Numbered from the stretch's first letter, positions 14,218 through 22,427 are shown. The stretch: 22,655 nucleotides of DNA from Anaerolineales bacterium (GCA_020060485.1 JAGVAB010000122.1:1-22655), one strand, 5' to 3'. Numbers and translations: made by a program. The notes: a model not told the origin generated them from the letters alone.

Positions 14218-14258
14218 AGCAAACCGGTCACTTCGACAAGCTCAGTGACCGGTTTGCT
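14218..14258. repeat. Dispersed palindromic repeat, copy d2 (perfect arms)
   Basis: The best copy in the window: perfect 14-bp arms AGCAAACCGGTCAC and GTGACCGGTTTGCT around TTCGACAAGCTCA. It begins 10 bp past the SAM hydrolase stop on the minus strand and could serve as that operon's 3' hairpin, though no uridine run follows. Confidence 0.85.
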
Positions 14259-14268
14259 AAATCCCGTC

Positions 14269-15111
14269 TCACTTCTCAAATTCCACTTGCCAGTCACTGC
14301 CATAGCCAAACTGCGTTCGCTCGATAAAGCTGCCCTGGCTGACCGCCAGCGAGACCCGCATCAACTCGTTCGTATAGATGACAAAATCCCCTTTGGGCAC
14401 AAAACCAAAGGACTGGTAATGCGCCACTTCTTGCTGGAAGACAACCTCCCCGGCATGCCGGACAGTCATTTTTAAATGGTCGCCGTAGGCAAAACCGGCT
14501 TCAGTGAACAACGCCTGCGGGATGTTGGTCCACAGGTTGCCAAAGTTGGGATCGACGATCTCAAAAATACCGCTCACTTTGCCCCCGTCCAGCACCGCCT
14601 CATGGATAGGCAAAGTAATGATCTCATCCACTGAATATGCCGGCCCCACGCCTTCATAGGTGATGATGCCAGAGGCCAGACGGGCGGCGCAATACGAGAA
14701 CACATCCCGTCCGTGAAACACATTGGTATGCTCGGTGTTCTTGCCGCGCAGACGGTTGACGCTCTGGTCAATCTCGCGCACCTCGCTGATACCCAGCCAG
14801 GCCTTGATATGGGTCAATGAGCCATTATCGGGTGTAACGATGAAGTAGCCATTGGTCGTTTTCGCCACACATGCTTTGCGCGGTGTACCCACACCGGGGT
14901 CCACCACCGAGACGAAAATCGTGCCTTGCGGCCAGAAGTTCATCGACTGGGCCAGGCGGTAAGATGCACTCCAGATATCGTACTGGGGGATTTCATGGGT
15001 GCCATCGATGATTTCCAGCTCGCGGTCCACAGATTTGACCACGCCATACATGGCGCAGACCGCACCCTCTTTATATGTAAAATCAGTTTGAAATACCAGT
15101 ATCGGTTTCAT
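14269..15111 (-). CDS. SAM hydroxide adenosyltransferase (DUF62 / SAM hydrolase)
   Basis: 280 residues covering the whole DUF62 family. TDF occurs at 9-11. VVDPGVGTPRK contains Asp71 and Arg78, and NVFHGRDVF contains His133. These match the Asp-Arg-His triad described for archaeal SAM hydrolases (Asp68, Arg75, His127 in Pyrococcus). TPDNGSL (93-99) and the C-terminal barrel (DGGKVSGIFEIVDPNFGNLWTNI) are also present. The family splits SAM with hydroxide to adenosine and methionine; halide-using relatives exist in actinomycetes. GAGGAG lies about 9 bases before the ATG. It is the last gene of the ECF transporter operon, 14 bp after the T component, which suggests that its substrate or product relates to the imported compound. 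Confidence 0.93.
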   Translation of the reverse strand: MKPILVFQTDFTYKEGAVCAMYGVVKSVDRELEIIDGTHEIPQYDIWSASYRLAQSMNFWPQGTIFVSVVDPGVGTPRKACVAKTTNGYFIVTPDNGSLTHIKAWLGISEVREIDQSVNRLRGKNTEHTNVFHGRDVFSYCAARLASGIITYEGVGPAYSVDEIITLPIHEAVLDGGKVSGIFEIVDPNFGNLWTNIPQALFTEAGFAYGDHLKMTVRHAGEVVFQQEVAHYQSFGFVPKGDFVIYTNELMRVSLAVSQGSFIERTQFGYGSDWQVEFEK

Positions 15112-15125
15112 TACAGGTTACTCCT

Positions 15126-15962
15126 CTAAATGAACGGATTGTAGAAACGACTGCGGTTGATGAAGATGGACACGCAAACCGTAGCGATAAAGATCAGGCC
15201 AGAAACAACCAGAGCCAGGACATCCTGCCTCGAAAGCTTGCGCGAGGCATACCAGGTGCGTGTCTTGCTTTTGGAGAATCCACGCAGGTCCATGGCATTG
15301 CTGATCACTTCTACGCGGTCAAGCGTGGAAAAAATGAGCGGGATGACGATCAGCAATGAATTCTTGAAGCGGTCAATAAACTTCGCCTTGCTTGATAACT
15401 CAAGGCCGCGTGCCTGCTGGGCCAGGTAGATATCCTGGTAATCACGTTGAATATCCGGGAAATAACGCAGGGTCAGCGCCACGGCAACGGCCGCCTTGTA
15501 ATTGACGCCAATGCCATTCAGCGAGGATGCAAACTCGCTGGGATTGGTGGTGAGCAGGAAGATCATGCCCAACGGGATGACCGAAGCATACTTGAACATC
15601 TTGGTCACCTGGTAAAACAACTGCTCATAGGTCAGCGAGATGCCAAACACTCTGGCAAACTCGTGCTTCGTGCCATAGATGCTCGTGCCAAACTCGGGCG
15701 AGAAGAAGAACGAGATGACCGCGTTGGTAACGATGAAGATGAGCACATAAATGACCATCAGACGGATCTGCGAGAACTGGATTTGCGCGACCCGCATCAG
15801 CAGGATGGAAAACACCATCACGGCCAGGATGACGCGGATGTCGTAAGAATACATCACCGCGAACGTCAGAAACAAAAAGCAGATCAGCTTGGTGAGACCC
15901 GAAAGCCGGTGAATGAAGGTATCGGCCAGATTATAGGAGAAGAGCTTCATTTTCATATTCAT
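15126..15962 (-). CDS. ECF transporter transmembrane (T) component
   Basis: 278 residues, of the CbiQ/EcfT family. About five hydrophobic segments are visible: near 22-40, 43-58, 67-90, 123-140 and 250-268. The two coupling-helix signatures that contact the ATPases are AQQARGLEL (181-189) and AMDLRGFSKS (223-232). The protein forms the scaffold of an energy-coupling-factor importer in the cytoplasmic membrane. Its start overlaps the ATPase stop (ATGA), implying coupled translation, and it is followed closely by the SAM hydrolase gene. It is complete and shows no disruption. Confidence 0.93.
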   Translation of the reverse strand: MNMKMKLFSYNLADTFIHRLSGLTKLICFLFLTFAVMYSYDIRVILAVMVFSILLMRVAQIQFSQIRLMVIYVLIFIVTNAVISFFFSPEFGTSIYGTKHEFARVFGISLTYEQLFYQVTKMFKYASVIPLGMIFLLTTNPSEFASSLNGIGVNYKAAVAVALTLRYFPDIQRDYQDIYLAQQARGLELSSKAKFIDRFKNSLLIVIPLIFSTLDRVEVISNAMDLRGFSKSKTRTWYASRKLSRQDVLALVVSGLIFIATVCVSIFINRSRFYNPFI

Positions 15963-17674
15963 CGGTTCTTCAGCCTCCGTTCATAATCAATGAAACCCTG
16001 CACAAACTGCGTGCCGTCCTCAATGCCCGCCATGTGCGAGAGGGCAAACAACGAGGTCTCCTTCAAATTGGCTTCTTCGATCACCTGCGCATCGGTCAGC
16101 ACCACCGAAGCGGCTGTATCGGCGATCTTGCGTCCGCCCGCCAGCACGATGGCGCGCGGTGTATATTCCAGCATCAGGTGCATATCGTGTGTGATGAGGA
16201 TGATCGTCACGCCCAGCTTGTTGATCTCCACCAGGAATTCCATGATCTCGGTGTAATGATGAAAATCCTGTCCGGCAGTCGGCTCGTCCAGAATGAGGAT
16301 ATTGGGATCCAAAACCAGAATGGAGGCAATGGTGACGCGCTTCTTCTGCCCATAGCTAAGGGCAGAGATGGGCCATTCGATGAAGGGCGCCAATCCGCAA
16401 ATCTTGAGCACTTTCTCCACCCGCGGTGCAATCTCCTCCTCCGGCGCCTGGCGCAGGCGCAGGCCGAGCGCCACCTCATCATAGATCAACGGTTTTGAGA
16501 TCATCTGGTTGGGGTTCTGCATCACCAGCCCGATGATCTCGGCCCGCTCTTTGATCGACTTGTCTCTGATATCCTCTCCGCAGTAAAGGATGCGCCCGCG
16601 GTCTTCTTTTTCAAAGCCGCACAGCAGCTTGGAAAGGGTGGATTTGCCGGCGCCGTTCTTGCCCACAATGGAGACCATCTCGCCTTCCTGAATTTCAATG
16701 TTGATATCCGCCAGCACCGGGCGGAGACCATCATAGGAAAAGGAGATATCTTCCATCTTCAGGATGGATGGACGGGTATTCAAATGCCCGGCCGGCTGGA
16801 TATGCCCATACCAGGTTTGCAGCGCAGCGCGGGAGACTTCGGTCTTAAGGGTCTCAATATGCCCCGCCTGCATTTCTTCTGTCACCTGCACGCCGGCATA
16901 TTTCAGGGCGGTGACATACAGCGGCTCGCGGATTCCGGTCTGCTGCAATACAGTGGAAGCGACCATGGCGTGGGCATCCATGTCGGCAATGATGCGCCCG
17001 TCATCGATCACAATCACCCGGTCAACATCCCGATGCAGTACGTCCTCCAGACGGTGTTCAATGATCAGGATCGTCTTGCCGGACTGCTTGTGAATATCAT
17101 CGATGATCTCGATGGCTGTCTTGCCAGTGGCAGGGTCCAGGTTGGCCAGCGGCTCGTCGAACAGCAGGATGTCCACATCGTCGATCATCACCCCCGCCAG
17201 CGAAGTGCGCTGTTTCTGCCCGCCGGAAAGCTCGAAAGGGGAAGATGTCAGCCAGTTATGCATGTCCACCATCTGTGCCACGCTGCGCACCCGCTGGTGC
17301 ATCTCGTCCGTGGGTATGTTGTCATTTTCGAGCGCAAAAGCAATATCTTCGCCCACCGTCAAGCCGACAAACTGGGCATCTGAATCCTGCAAAACAGTGC
17401 CAATTGTTTTCGACAGCTTGAAGATATCCAGCGTGGAGGTTTCCTCACCATTGATCTTCAGGCTGCCGTGAATTTCGCCCTTGTAGGAAAACGGGATCAA
17501 TCCGTTCAGGCAATGACCCAGGGTGCTCTTGCCGCTGCCGCTGGGACCGACGATGAGGATTTTCTGCCCGGGGAAGATCTTCAGATTGATATCATGCAGG
17601 GTGGGTTCAGCCTGACTGAAGTATTGAAATGTAAAGTTGGTGAATTCGATGATCGGTTTTAAGTCCATAAGCAT
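15959..17674 (-). CDS. ECF transporter ATP-binding protein, fused double ATPase (EcfA1-A2, YkoD type)
   Basis: 571 residues with two complete ABC modules. Module 1: Walker A GPSGSGKST (43-51), signature LSGGQ (149-153), Walker B ILLFDEP (169-175), H-loop His207. Module 2: Walker A GKNGAGKST (338-346), signature LSYGQ (439-443), Walker B ILILDEP (459-465), then ITHD. Module 2's signature has Tyr for the usual Gly but should still function. The fused arrangement resembles YkoD-type ECF ATPases. ATP hydrolysis drives the T component and S component import cycle. The start is ATG 17674 or 17668; neither has a visible Shine-Dalgarno, and an intrinsic-terminator hairpin ends 14 bases upstream. Its 3' end overlaps the T gene. 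Confidence 0.95.
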   Translation of the reverse strand: MLMDLKPIIEFTNFTFQYFSQAEPTLHDINLKIFPGQKILIVGPSGSGKSTLGHCLNGLIPFSYKGEIHGSLKINGEETSTLDIFKLSKTIGTVLQDSDAQFVGLTVGEDIAFALENDNIPTDEMHQRVRSVAQMVDMHNWLTSSPFELSGGQKQRTSLAGVMIDDVDILLFDEPLANLDPATGKTAIEIIDDIHKQSGKTILIIEHRLEDVLHRDVDRVIVIDDGRIIADMDAHAMVASTVLQQTGIREPLYVTALKYAGVQVTEEMQAGHIETLKTEVSRAALQTWYGHIQPAGHLNTRPSILKMEDISFSYDGLRPVLADINIEIQEGEMVSIVGKNGAGKSTLSKLLCGFEKEDRGRILYCGEDIRDKSIKERAEIIGLVMQNPNQMISKPLIYDEVALGLRLRQAPEEEIAPRVEKVLKICGLAPFIEWPISALSYGQKKRVTIASILVLDPNILILDEPTAGQDFHHYTEIMEFLVEINKLGVTIILITHDMHLMLEYTPRAIVLAGGRKIADTAASVVLTDAQVIEEANLKETSLFALSHMAGIEDGTQFVQGFIDYERRLKNR

Positions 17675-17679
17675 TCATG

Positions 17680-17727
17680 ATTGAATAAAAAAGCTCAGAC
17701 TTTCATGCCAGCAGAGTCTGAGCTTTT
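17680..17727 (-). terminator. Intrinsic terminator inside the ECF operon, between S and A genes
   Basis: On the minus strand a perfect 13-bp stem (AAAAGCTCAGACT / AGTCTGAGCTTTT, 13-base loop) runs into TTTTTTATTC. It lies between the S-component stop (17762) and the ATPase start (17674). The T-run and stem make it a convincing terminator that would reduce read-through into the A, T and SAM hydrolase genes. Confidence 0.8.
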
Positions 17728-17761
17728 ATGCTGATCAAAACGGCGCCAAAAGATGCGGCTC

Positions 17762-18319
17762 CTACTTCTTGCTGAGGCTGCCCTTCTTGGTGCGGGTGGC
17801 TGCATAGGCAACCAGCAGCAGCGTGCCGATCACGCCGGCGCTGACAGAATTCATGATGGCGGCAGTAATGCCCTGGGTGAAGACCAGATTTGCCGGTTCC
17901 AGATAGATGAGAATGTCCAGCACGGGAGCAACCACTACCCAGGCAATGACATTGCCAATGACCTGGATGATGTTGAAGGTAGCGATGTCCTTACCCTTGA
18001 ATTCGCCTTCTTCAACTTTGGTGCGCTTGAAGGCAAAACCGAAGACGAAGCCGGAAACGCCGCTGGCGATGACCCAGCTCCACCAGGGGGAGCCATACTG
18101 AATGGCGTCGCTGAGCGCATGGCCAATGAAGGAAATGAGCGCACCAGCGATGGGCCCAAACAGGGTGGCAAAAAGCGCACTTACACCGTAAGCAGTCTGA
18201 AAACTGGTTTCAGGAACAGGGGAAGGAACCTTGACATACATAAAAAGAAGCGTAAAAATTGCTGCGCCCAACCCGGTGGCAACGATGGTCTTTGTGATCA
18301 CCTTAAATAGATCTTTCAT
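17762..18319 (-). CDS. ECF transporter substrate-binding (S) component, UPF0397 family
   Basis: 185 residues matching the UPF0397 family along the whole length: TIVATGLGAAIFTLL, SFQTAYGVSALFATLFGPIAGALISFIGHALSDAI, GSPWWSWVIASGVSGFVFGF, the Lys/Glu-rich loop KVEEGEFKGKD, FNIIQVIGNVIAWVVVAPVLDILIY, and the end VAYAATRTKKGSL. It should span the membrane about six times and bind the substrate for import. The substrate of UPF0397 is not settled to my knowledge; linkage to a SAM hydrolase hints at a SAM, methionine or adenosine-related compound. AAGGAG lies 8 bases before the ATG at 18319, which rules out the 41-codon extension. First gene of the operon. Confidence 0.92.
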   Translation of the reverse strand: MKDLFKVITKTIVATGLGAAIFTLLFMYVKVPSPVPETSFQTAYGVSALFATLFGPIAGALISFIGHALSDAIQYGSPWWSWVIASGVSGFVFGFAFKRTKVEEGEFKGKDIATFNIIQVIGNVIAWVVVAPVLDILIYLEPANLVFTQGITAAIMNSVSAGVIGTLLLVAYAATRTKKGSLSKK

Positions 18320-18373
18320 GTCCTCATCTCCTTGAAAAAATTTGAATAAATCAGTTTGAAACGTGTAAATATG

Positions 18374-18402
18374 ATTATATATTAACGCAAAGCTTACGTC
18401 AA
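18374..18402 (-). promoter_or_regulatory. Promoter of the ECF transporter operon
   Basis: Minus-strand TTGACG (18402-18397) and a perfect TATAAT (18379-18374) with 17-bp spacing. This is a near-consensus housekeeping promoter. Transcription should start near 18367, about 48 bases before the S-component ATG. Confidence 0.8.
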
Positions 18403-18611
18403 TTAAAATAGACTCCGAGGACATTGTGTTCTCAAAGTTCATTTTCTGTTTCCTTATCTTTATAATCGCACAAAATTACAGGCAAATAAAGGCTGGCTTC
18501 CATATATCGCCGGGGTTTCTGCACCCCACAATTTTCGGAAGCAAACCTCATGCGTACAGCCTTCCCATCCACGGCAAATCCCGTAAACTCCAAACTTTTC
18601 CATGATTAGCG

Positions 18612-18617
18612 TATAAT
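18612..18617 (+). promoter_or_regulatory. Putative -10 box of the sensor-kinase operon
   Basis: A perfect TATAAT lies 44-80 bases upstream of the candidate start codons. No convincing -35 occurs at 16-18 bp, so an activator may be needed. Confidence 0.35.
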
Positions 18618-18696
18618 GAAAAAGTAAGGTGCTCGCTGGCACAAAGATCACGAAAATCATGTGCCCAGCCTCGTTATTCGGACTGCGTGGGTGCCC

Positions 18697-21390
18697 ATGA
18701 GGAAATTGACGGCCATCTCCAAAACATCCTGGTTCATTCTGGCCTTCTCCTGGCTGGCCCATGTATTGGGTTTCATCCTGCTATTTCCTTTGCTCAATTA
18801 TACAGCCGGCATTATCAGCATCCTCCCCACCGCCATCAGCGGGTGGCTGCTGGGCCCTGTGGCGGGTTTGATCTCTGGTGCTGTCAGCTTTTTGATCAAC
18901 TACGTACTGCTGACCACCATAGCCGCTCGCCGTACTGAACTGTTCAACCCTGCCAGTATGGCAGGCACAGCCATTGTCATTTTCCTGGGTCTGGTTTCGG
19001 GCTTGCTTGGCGAATCGATCCGGCAGGCCAAAGAAGAATTGGAACGCCGCAAGCAGGCCGAAAAAGAATTGATCGCCACCCGTGAACGCTACCGTAATAT
19101 CATCGAAATTCAGGATGAACTGATCGACCGCTGGCTGCCGGACACCACCCTGACCTATGTCAATCCTGCGTATTGCCGCTTCTTTGGCAAAACTCCTGAA
19201 GAATTATTGGGAAACCGCTTCCTGGATATAATCGCCGAAGAAGACAAGCAAACAGTGCAAGACATCATTACTTCCTACTCTCCCCAAAACCCCATCTATG
19301 TCTCCCTGACTCTGCACCGTAATGCCAAAGGCGAGGAACGCTGGCTGCAATGGCATGATTATGCCCACTTTGATGAAAAAGGAAATTTGCTTGAGGTGCA
19401 AAGTGTGGGCCGCGACATCACCGAGATCAAGCTGGCCAAGGAAGCTGCCGAACAGGCCACTCTTGCCAAATCGCAATTTTTGGCCAATATGAGCCACGAG
19501 ATCCGCACCCCGATGAACGGCGTGATCGGCATGACCAGCCTGCTGCTCAACACCGGTCTGACATCCGAACAACAGGAATATGTGGAAACCATCCGCAGCA
19601 GCGGTGAGGCGCTGCTCACCATCCTCAACGACATTCTGGATTTTTCCAAGATCGAGGCTGGCAAACTGGGGCTTGAGAAACACCCCTTCAGCCTGCTGGC
19701 CTGTGTGGAAGATGCCATCGATCTGGTAGCCAACGAAGCCGCCCGCAAGGAGTTGATCCTGGGCTACACCTATGCTCCTGATACTCCCTATGATTTCATC
19801 GGCGATGTGACCCGCCTGCGCCAAATACTGGTCAACCTGTTGGGCAATGCGGTCAAGTTCACCGAACACGGCAGCGTGACCCTCAAGGTTTCCAGCCGGA
19901 ACACATCACAACAGCAGCACACCCTGCAAGTACTGGTGGAAGACACCGGCATTGGCATCCCCCCTGAAAGACAGGATGCGCTGTTTCAATCCTTCAGCCA
20001 GGTGGACAGCTCCACCACCCGCCGCTATGGTGGTACCGGCCTGGGACTGGCCATCAGCAAGCGCCTGGCAGAAATGATGGGTGGCAGCCTGACGATGCAA
20101 AGCCAGCAAGGAAAAGGCTCGACTTTCACCCTGCTTATCCCGCTGCCGGAAGCGCCCCGCCAGACCACCCTCAATCTGGCACAGCATGGCGAACTGATGA
20201 CCGGCAAAACCGCCTTGATCGTGGAAGAGCACCAGGTGCATCGCCAGTTCTTCACCCAGTTGCTCCCCAAATGGGGCCTGCAGATCATCCTGGCTGGCAG
20301 TGAAGCCGAAGTGCAGCAATTAACGCAATCTTCCCAACACATTGACATTGCCTTTTTTGATGCCTACTTGCTGGAAGAAGAACGCTACCTCAGCCTGCCG
20401 CTGCTCTGCCAGCAGCTTAAAACCGCTAATTGCCCGCTGATCCTGCTCAGCGAGCGAGGCAGCGAGTTTAGCCCCATACAGCAATTATGCGCCACCATCT
20501 GCCTGAACAAGCCGCTGCGCGCCTCACGCCTGTATGATGTGCTGGCAGATGTCTTTTCCAGCTCGCCCGGGCGGTTTCAGACCACTCAGAGCGACCAAAC
20601 CGCAAAACCAAAACTTGCCGACAGCCACCCGCTGCGCATTTTGCTGGCTGAGGACAACCTGGTCAACCAGAAAGTGGCCCTTAAAACCCTTGAGAATTTT
20701 GGTTACCGCGCCGATCTGGCCGCCAACGGTCTCGAAGTGCTGCAAGCCTTCCAACGCCAGAATTATGACGTGGTACTGATGGATATCCAGATGCCCGAGA
20801 TGGGCGGAGAGGAAGCCACCCGCCTCCTGCGCCAGCAGCTACCGAAGGACCGCCAGCCGCACATCATCGCCCTGACAGCCAATGCCATGCAGGGCGACCG
20901 GGAGCGCTTCCTGAAAACCGGCATGGATGATTATCTCAGCAAACCCATGCGCGCCGAGCAATTGCACCACGCGCTGCTCAAAGCAGCCACCCCTCCAGGA
21001 GCACCGCTTCCCGGCCCGGCGCCCCAGCCTGAATTCGACCAGAGAACGCTGGAACAGGTTGCTGCCGAATTTGGCGAAAATGGCCAGGAGATCTTGAAAG
21101 AATTGATCGGCATCTTTCTGGAGGAGGCCCCGCAGGATATGCAGAAACTGCGCCAGGCAATGACCGATAATGACCCCGAGCAGTTGCGCATGGCTTCCCA
21201 TTCTCTCAAAGGGTCGAGCATCCATCTGGGAGCAGCCGCCTTTTCCCAGACATGCAAAGAGATTGAAATGGCAGCCCGTCAGGGTGAACTGTCAACTGCC
21301 CCTGGCCTGGTGCAGCAGGCTGAAAAAGAATTCCAGGCCCTTCAGGGATTATTGCGCCATATGTTGACCAAGCAGAAAGGAGAATCATGA
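18697..21390 (+). CDS. Unorthodox hybrid sensor histidine kinase (membrane domain, PAS, HisKA, HATPase, two REC, HPt)
   Basis: 897 residues from the ATG at 18697. Order: three or four membrane helices (about 12-106), a coiled coil, and a PAS domain (about 130-245) with a PAC-like end (VQSVGRDITEI). HisKA follows with phospho-acceptor His267 in SHEIRTPMNG, then HATPase with N-box Asn384 (NLLGNAVKF), DTGIGI and GTGLGLAI. A divergent receiver has VEEH in place of the acidic pair, Asp555 and Lys605. A canonical receiver has Asp696 in LMDIQMPEMGG. The HPt domain has His835 in HSLKGSS. This allows a multistep phosphorelay, but no partner response regulator with an output domain lies in the window. 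A GTG at 18661 would add 12 residues; neither start has a good Shine-Dalgarno. The membrane segment SGWLLGPVAGLISG resembles ECF S components, which is notable opposite the ECF operon. The stop overlaps the next start. Confidence 0.93.
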   Translation: MRKLTAISKTSWFILAFSWLAHVLGFILLFPLLNYTAGIISILPTAISGWLLGPVAGLISGAVSFLINYVLLTTIAARRTELFNPASMAGTAIVIFLGLVSGLLGESIRQAKEELERRKQAEKELIATRERYRNIIEIQDELIDRWLPDTTLTYVNPAYCRFFGKTPEELLGNRFLDIIAEEDKQTVQDIITSYSPQNPIYVSLTLHRNAKGEERWLQWHDYAHFDEKGNLLEVQSVGRDITEIKLAKEAAEQATLAKSQFLANMSHEIRTPMNGVIGMTSLLLNTGLTSEQQEYVETIRSSGEALLTILNDILDFSKIEAGKLGLEKHPFSLLACVEDAIDLVANEAARKELILGYTYAPDTPYDFIGDVTRLRQILVNLLGNAVKFTEHGSVTLKVSSRNTSQQQHTLQVLVEDTGIGIPPERQDALFQSFSQVDSSTTRRYGGTGLGLAISKRLAEMMGGSLTMQSQQGKGSTFTLLIPLPEAPRQTTLNLAQHGELMTGKTALIVEEHQVHRQFFTQLLPKWGLQIILAGSEAEVQQLTQSSQHIDIAFFDAYLLEEERYLSLPLLCQQLKTANCPLILLSERGSEFSPIQQLCATICLNKPLRASRLYDVLADVFSSSPGRFQTTQSDQTAKPKLADSHPLRILLAEDNLVNQKVALKTLENFGYRADLAANGLEVLQAFQRQNYDVVLMDIQMPEMGGEEATRLLRQQLPKDRQPHIIALTANAMQGDRERFLKTGMDDYLSKPMRAEQLHHALLKAATPPGAPLPGPAPQPEFDQRTLEQVAAEFGENGQEILKELIGIFLEEAPQDMQKLRQAMTDNDPEQLRMASHSLKGSSIHLGAAAFSQTCKEIEMAARQGELSTAPGLVQQAEKEFQALQGLLRHMLTKQKGES

Positions 21391-22427
21391 CCACACCCCA
21401 ACACGAGATCCTCGGCCCCGCCCCGCTGTTGAACAACAACGGCAGACTGACCACCGCCGGCTGGTGCCGCCAGCCCATGCTGGACTGCAATCTGGAGAAA
21501 GCCAGCTTCTACGCGATCAAATTCCTGCAACCCTTGCGCATCAAACGCTGGGATTACTACGCCATCTTCACCCCCAGCCATTTCTTCTCCTTCACCATCT
21601 CGGACATTGGTTACCTGGGGATGATCTTTGCTTACGTTCTGGACTTCGCCACTGCCAAATTCCAGGAAGAAACCATCGCCGCACCTTTCGGCCGCGGCGT
21701 ACAACTGCCGCGCAACAGCCAGGAAGGGATCAGCCATTTCGACAATGGCAAAGCTGCTCTGCGCTTCAGCGTGGAAGATGGCACGCGCCGCCTGCAAGTG
21801 GACTGGCCAAAATTTGGCGACACTTCACTCTCTGCCGACTTGCGCCTGGCCTGCCCGCCGGAACATGAATCAATGACCATCGTCATTCCCATAGAAAAGA
21901 AGCGTTTTTACTACAACCGCAAGATCAACTGCATGCCCGCCACGGGCTGGGTGCGCTACGGCGGCAGCGAATACAACCTGACCCCGCGCACCAGTCTGGG
22001 GCAACTGGACTGGGGCCGCGGCGTGTGGGCCTACAGCTCCTTCTGGCTATGGGCCAGCGCTTCCGGCTTTCTGCCCGATGGGCGCACCATCGGCCTGAAC
22101 ATGGGTTATGGCTTTGGCGACACTTCGGCCGCCAGCGAGAACGCCTTCATCCTCGACGGGCGCGTGCACAAGCTGGGCCGGCTCATCTTCCAATATGACC
22201 CGGAACACTTCATGGCCCCCTGGCGCATGAAGGATGATGATGGCCGCCTGGAACTGGTTTTTGCGCCCTTCTATGAGCGTGTGGCCAAAACGGATATGAA
22301 AATCCTCAACAGCGAAGTGCACCAGATGTTCGGCCGCTACCGCGGCACACTGGTGACCGATGAGGGAGAAACCCTGGTGATCGAAAACCTGGTGGGCTTC
22401 GCCGAAGAACACCACGCCAAGTGGTAA
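21387..22427 (+). CDS. DUF2804 family protein
   Basis: 346 residues, full length for DUF2804. Family marks include the opening LLNNNGRLTTAGWCRQPMLDCNL, FLQPLRIKRWDYYAIFTPSHFFSFTISDIGY, FYYNRKINCMPATGWVRYG, LDWGRGVWAYSSFWLWASASGFLPDGRTIGLNMGYGFGD and the end MFGRYRGTL. The sequence is rich in beta strands and aromatic residues, in line with a lipocalin-like or beta-barrel fold, but no activity is established. There is no signal peptide. Its ATG overlaps the kinase stop (ATGA) and an AGGAG lies 6 bases upstream inside the kinase gene, so it is translated together with the kinase. Coupling to a sensor kinase is unusual and unexplained. Confidence 0.9.
   Translation: MTTPQHEILGPAPLLNNNGRLTTAGWCRQPMLDCNLEKASFYAIKFLQPLRIKRWDYYAIFTPSHFFSFTISDIGYLGMIFAYVLDFATAKFQEETIAAPFGRGVQLPRNSQEGISHFDNGKAALRFSVEDGTRRLQVDWPKFGDTSLSADLRLACPPEHESMTIVIPIEKKRFYYNRKINCMPATGWVRYGGSEYNLTPRTSLGQLDWGRGVWAYSSFWLWASASGFLPDGRTIGLNMGYGFGDTSAASENAFILDGRVHKLGRLIFQYDPEHFMAPWRMKDDDGRLELVFAPFYERVAKTDMKILNSEVHQMFGRYRGTLVTDEGETLVIENLVGFAEEHHAKW

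Larger units (their letters stand above)
13732..14268. other. Long gene-free region between the GH13 operon and the SAM hydrolase gene
   Basis: No ORF here looks like a gene. The left half is a fold-back, MITE-like element (13763-14040). The right end holds two palindromic repeats (14178-14258), the second of which may terminate the SAM hydrolase transcript. Between 14041 and 14177 nothing recognisable is seen. Confidence 0.6.
18320..18660. other. Divergent intergenic region between the ECF operon and the sensor-kinase operon
   Basis: No gene is seen in 341 bases. It contains the strong minus-strand ECF promoter (18374-18402) and a -10 box for the kinase (18612-18617). A small nested inverted repeat (GGCTTCC...GGAAGC around GGGGT...ACCCC, about 18491-18543) could be an operator or attenuator. 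The ECF leader is only about 50 bases, too short for a riboswitch. Confidence 0.55.

Noticed and set aside
18320..18372. SAM or vitamin riboswitch before the ECF operon
   Set aside because: The leader from the predicted start site is only about 48 bases and shows no riboswitch-like stems.
18320..18442. 41-residue N-terminal extension of the S component
   Set aside because: It spans the -10 and -35 boxes of the operon, while AAGGAG sits correctly before the ATG at 18319.
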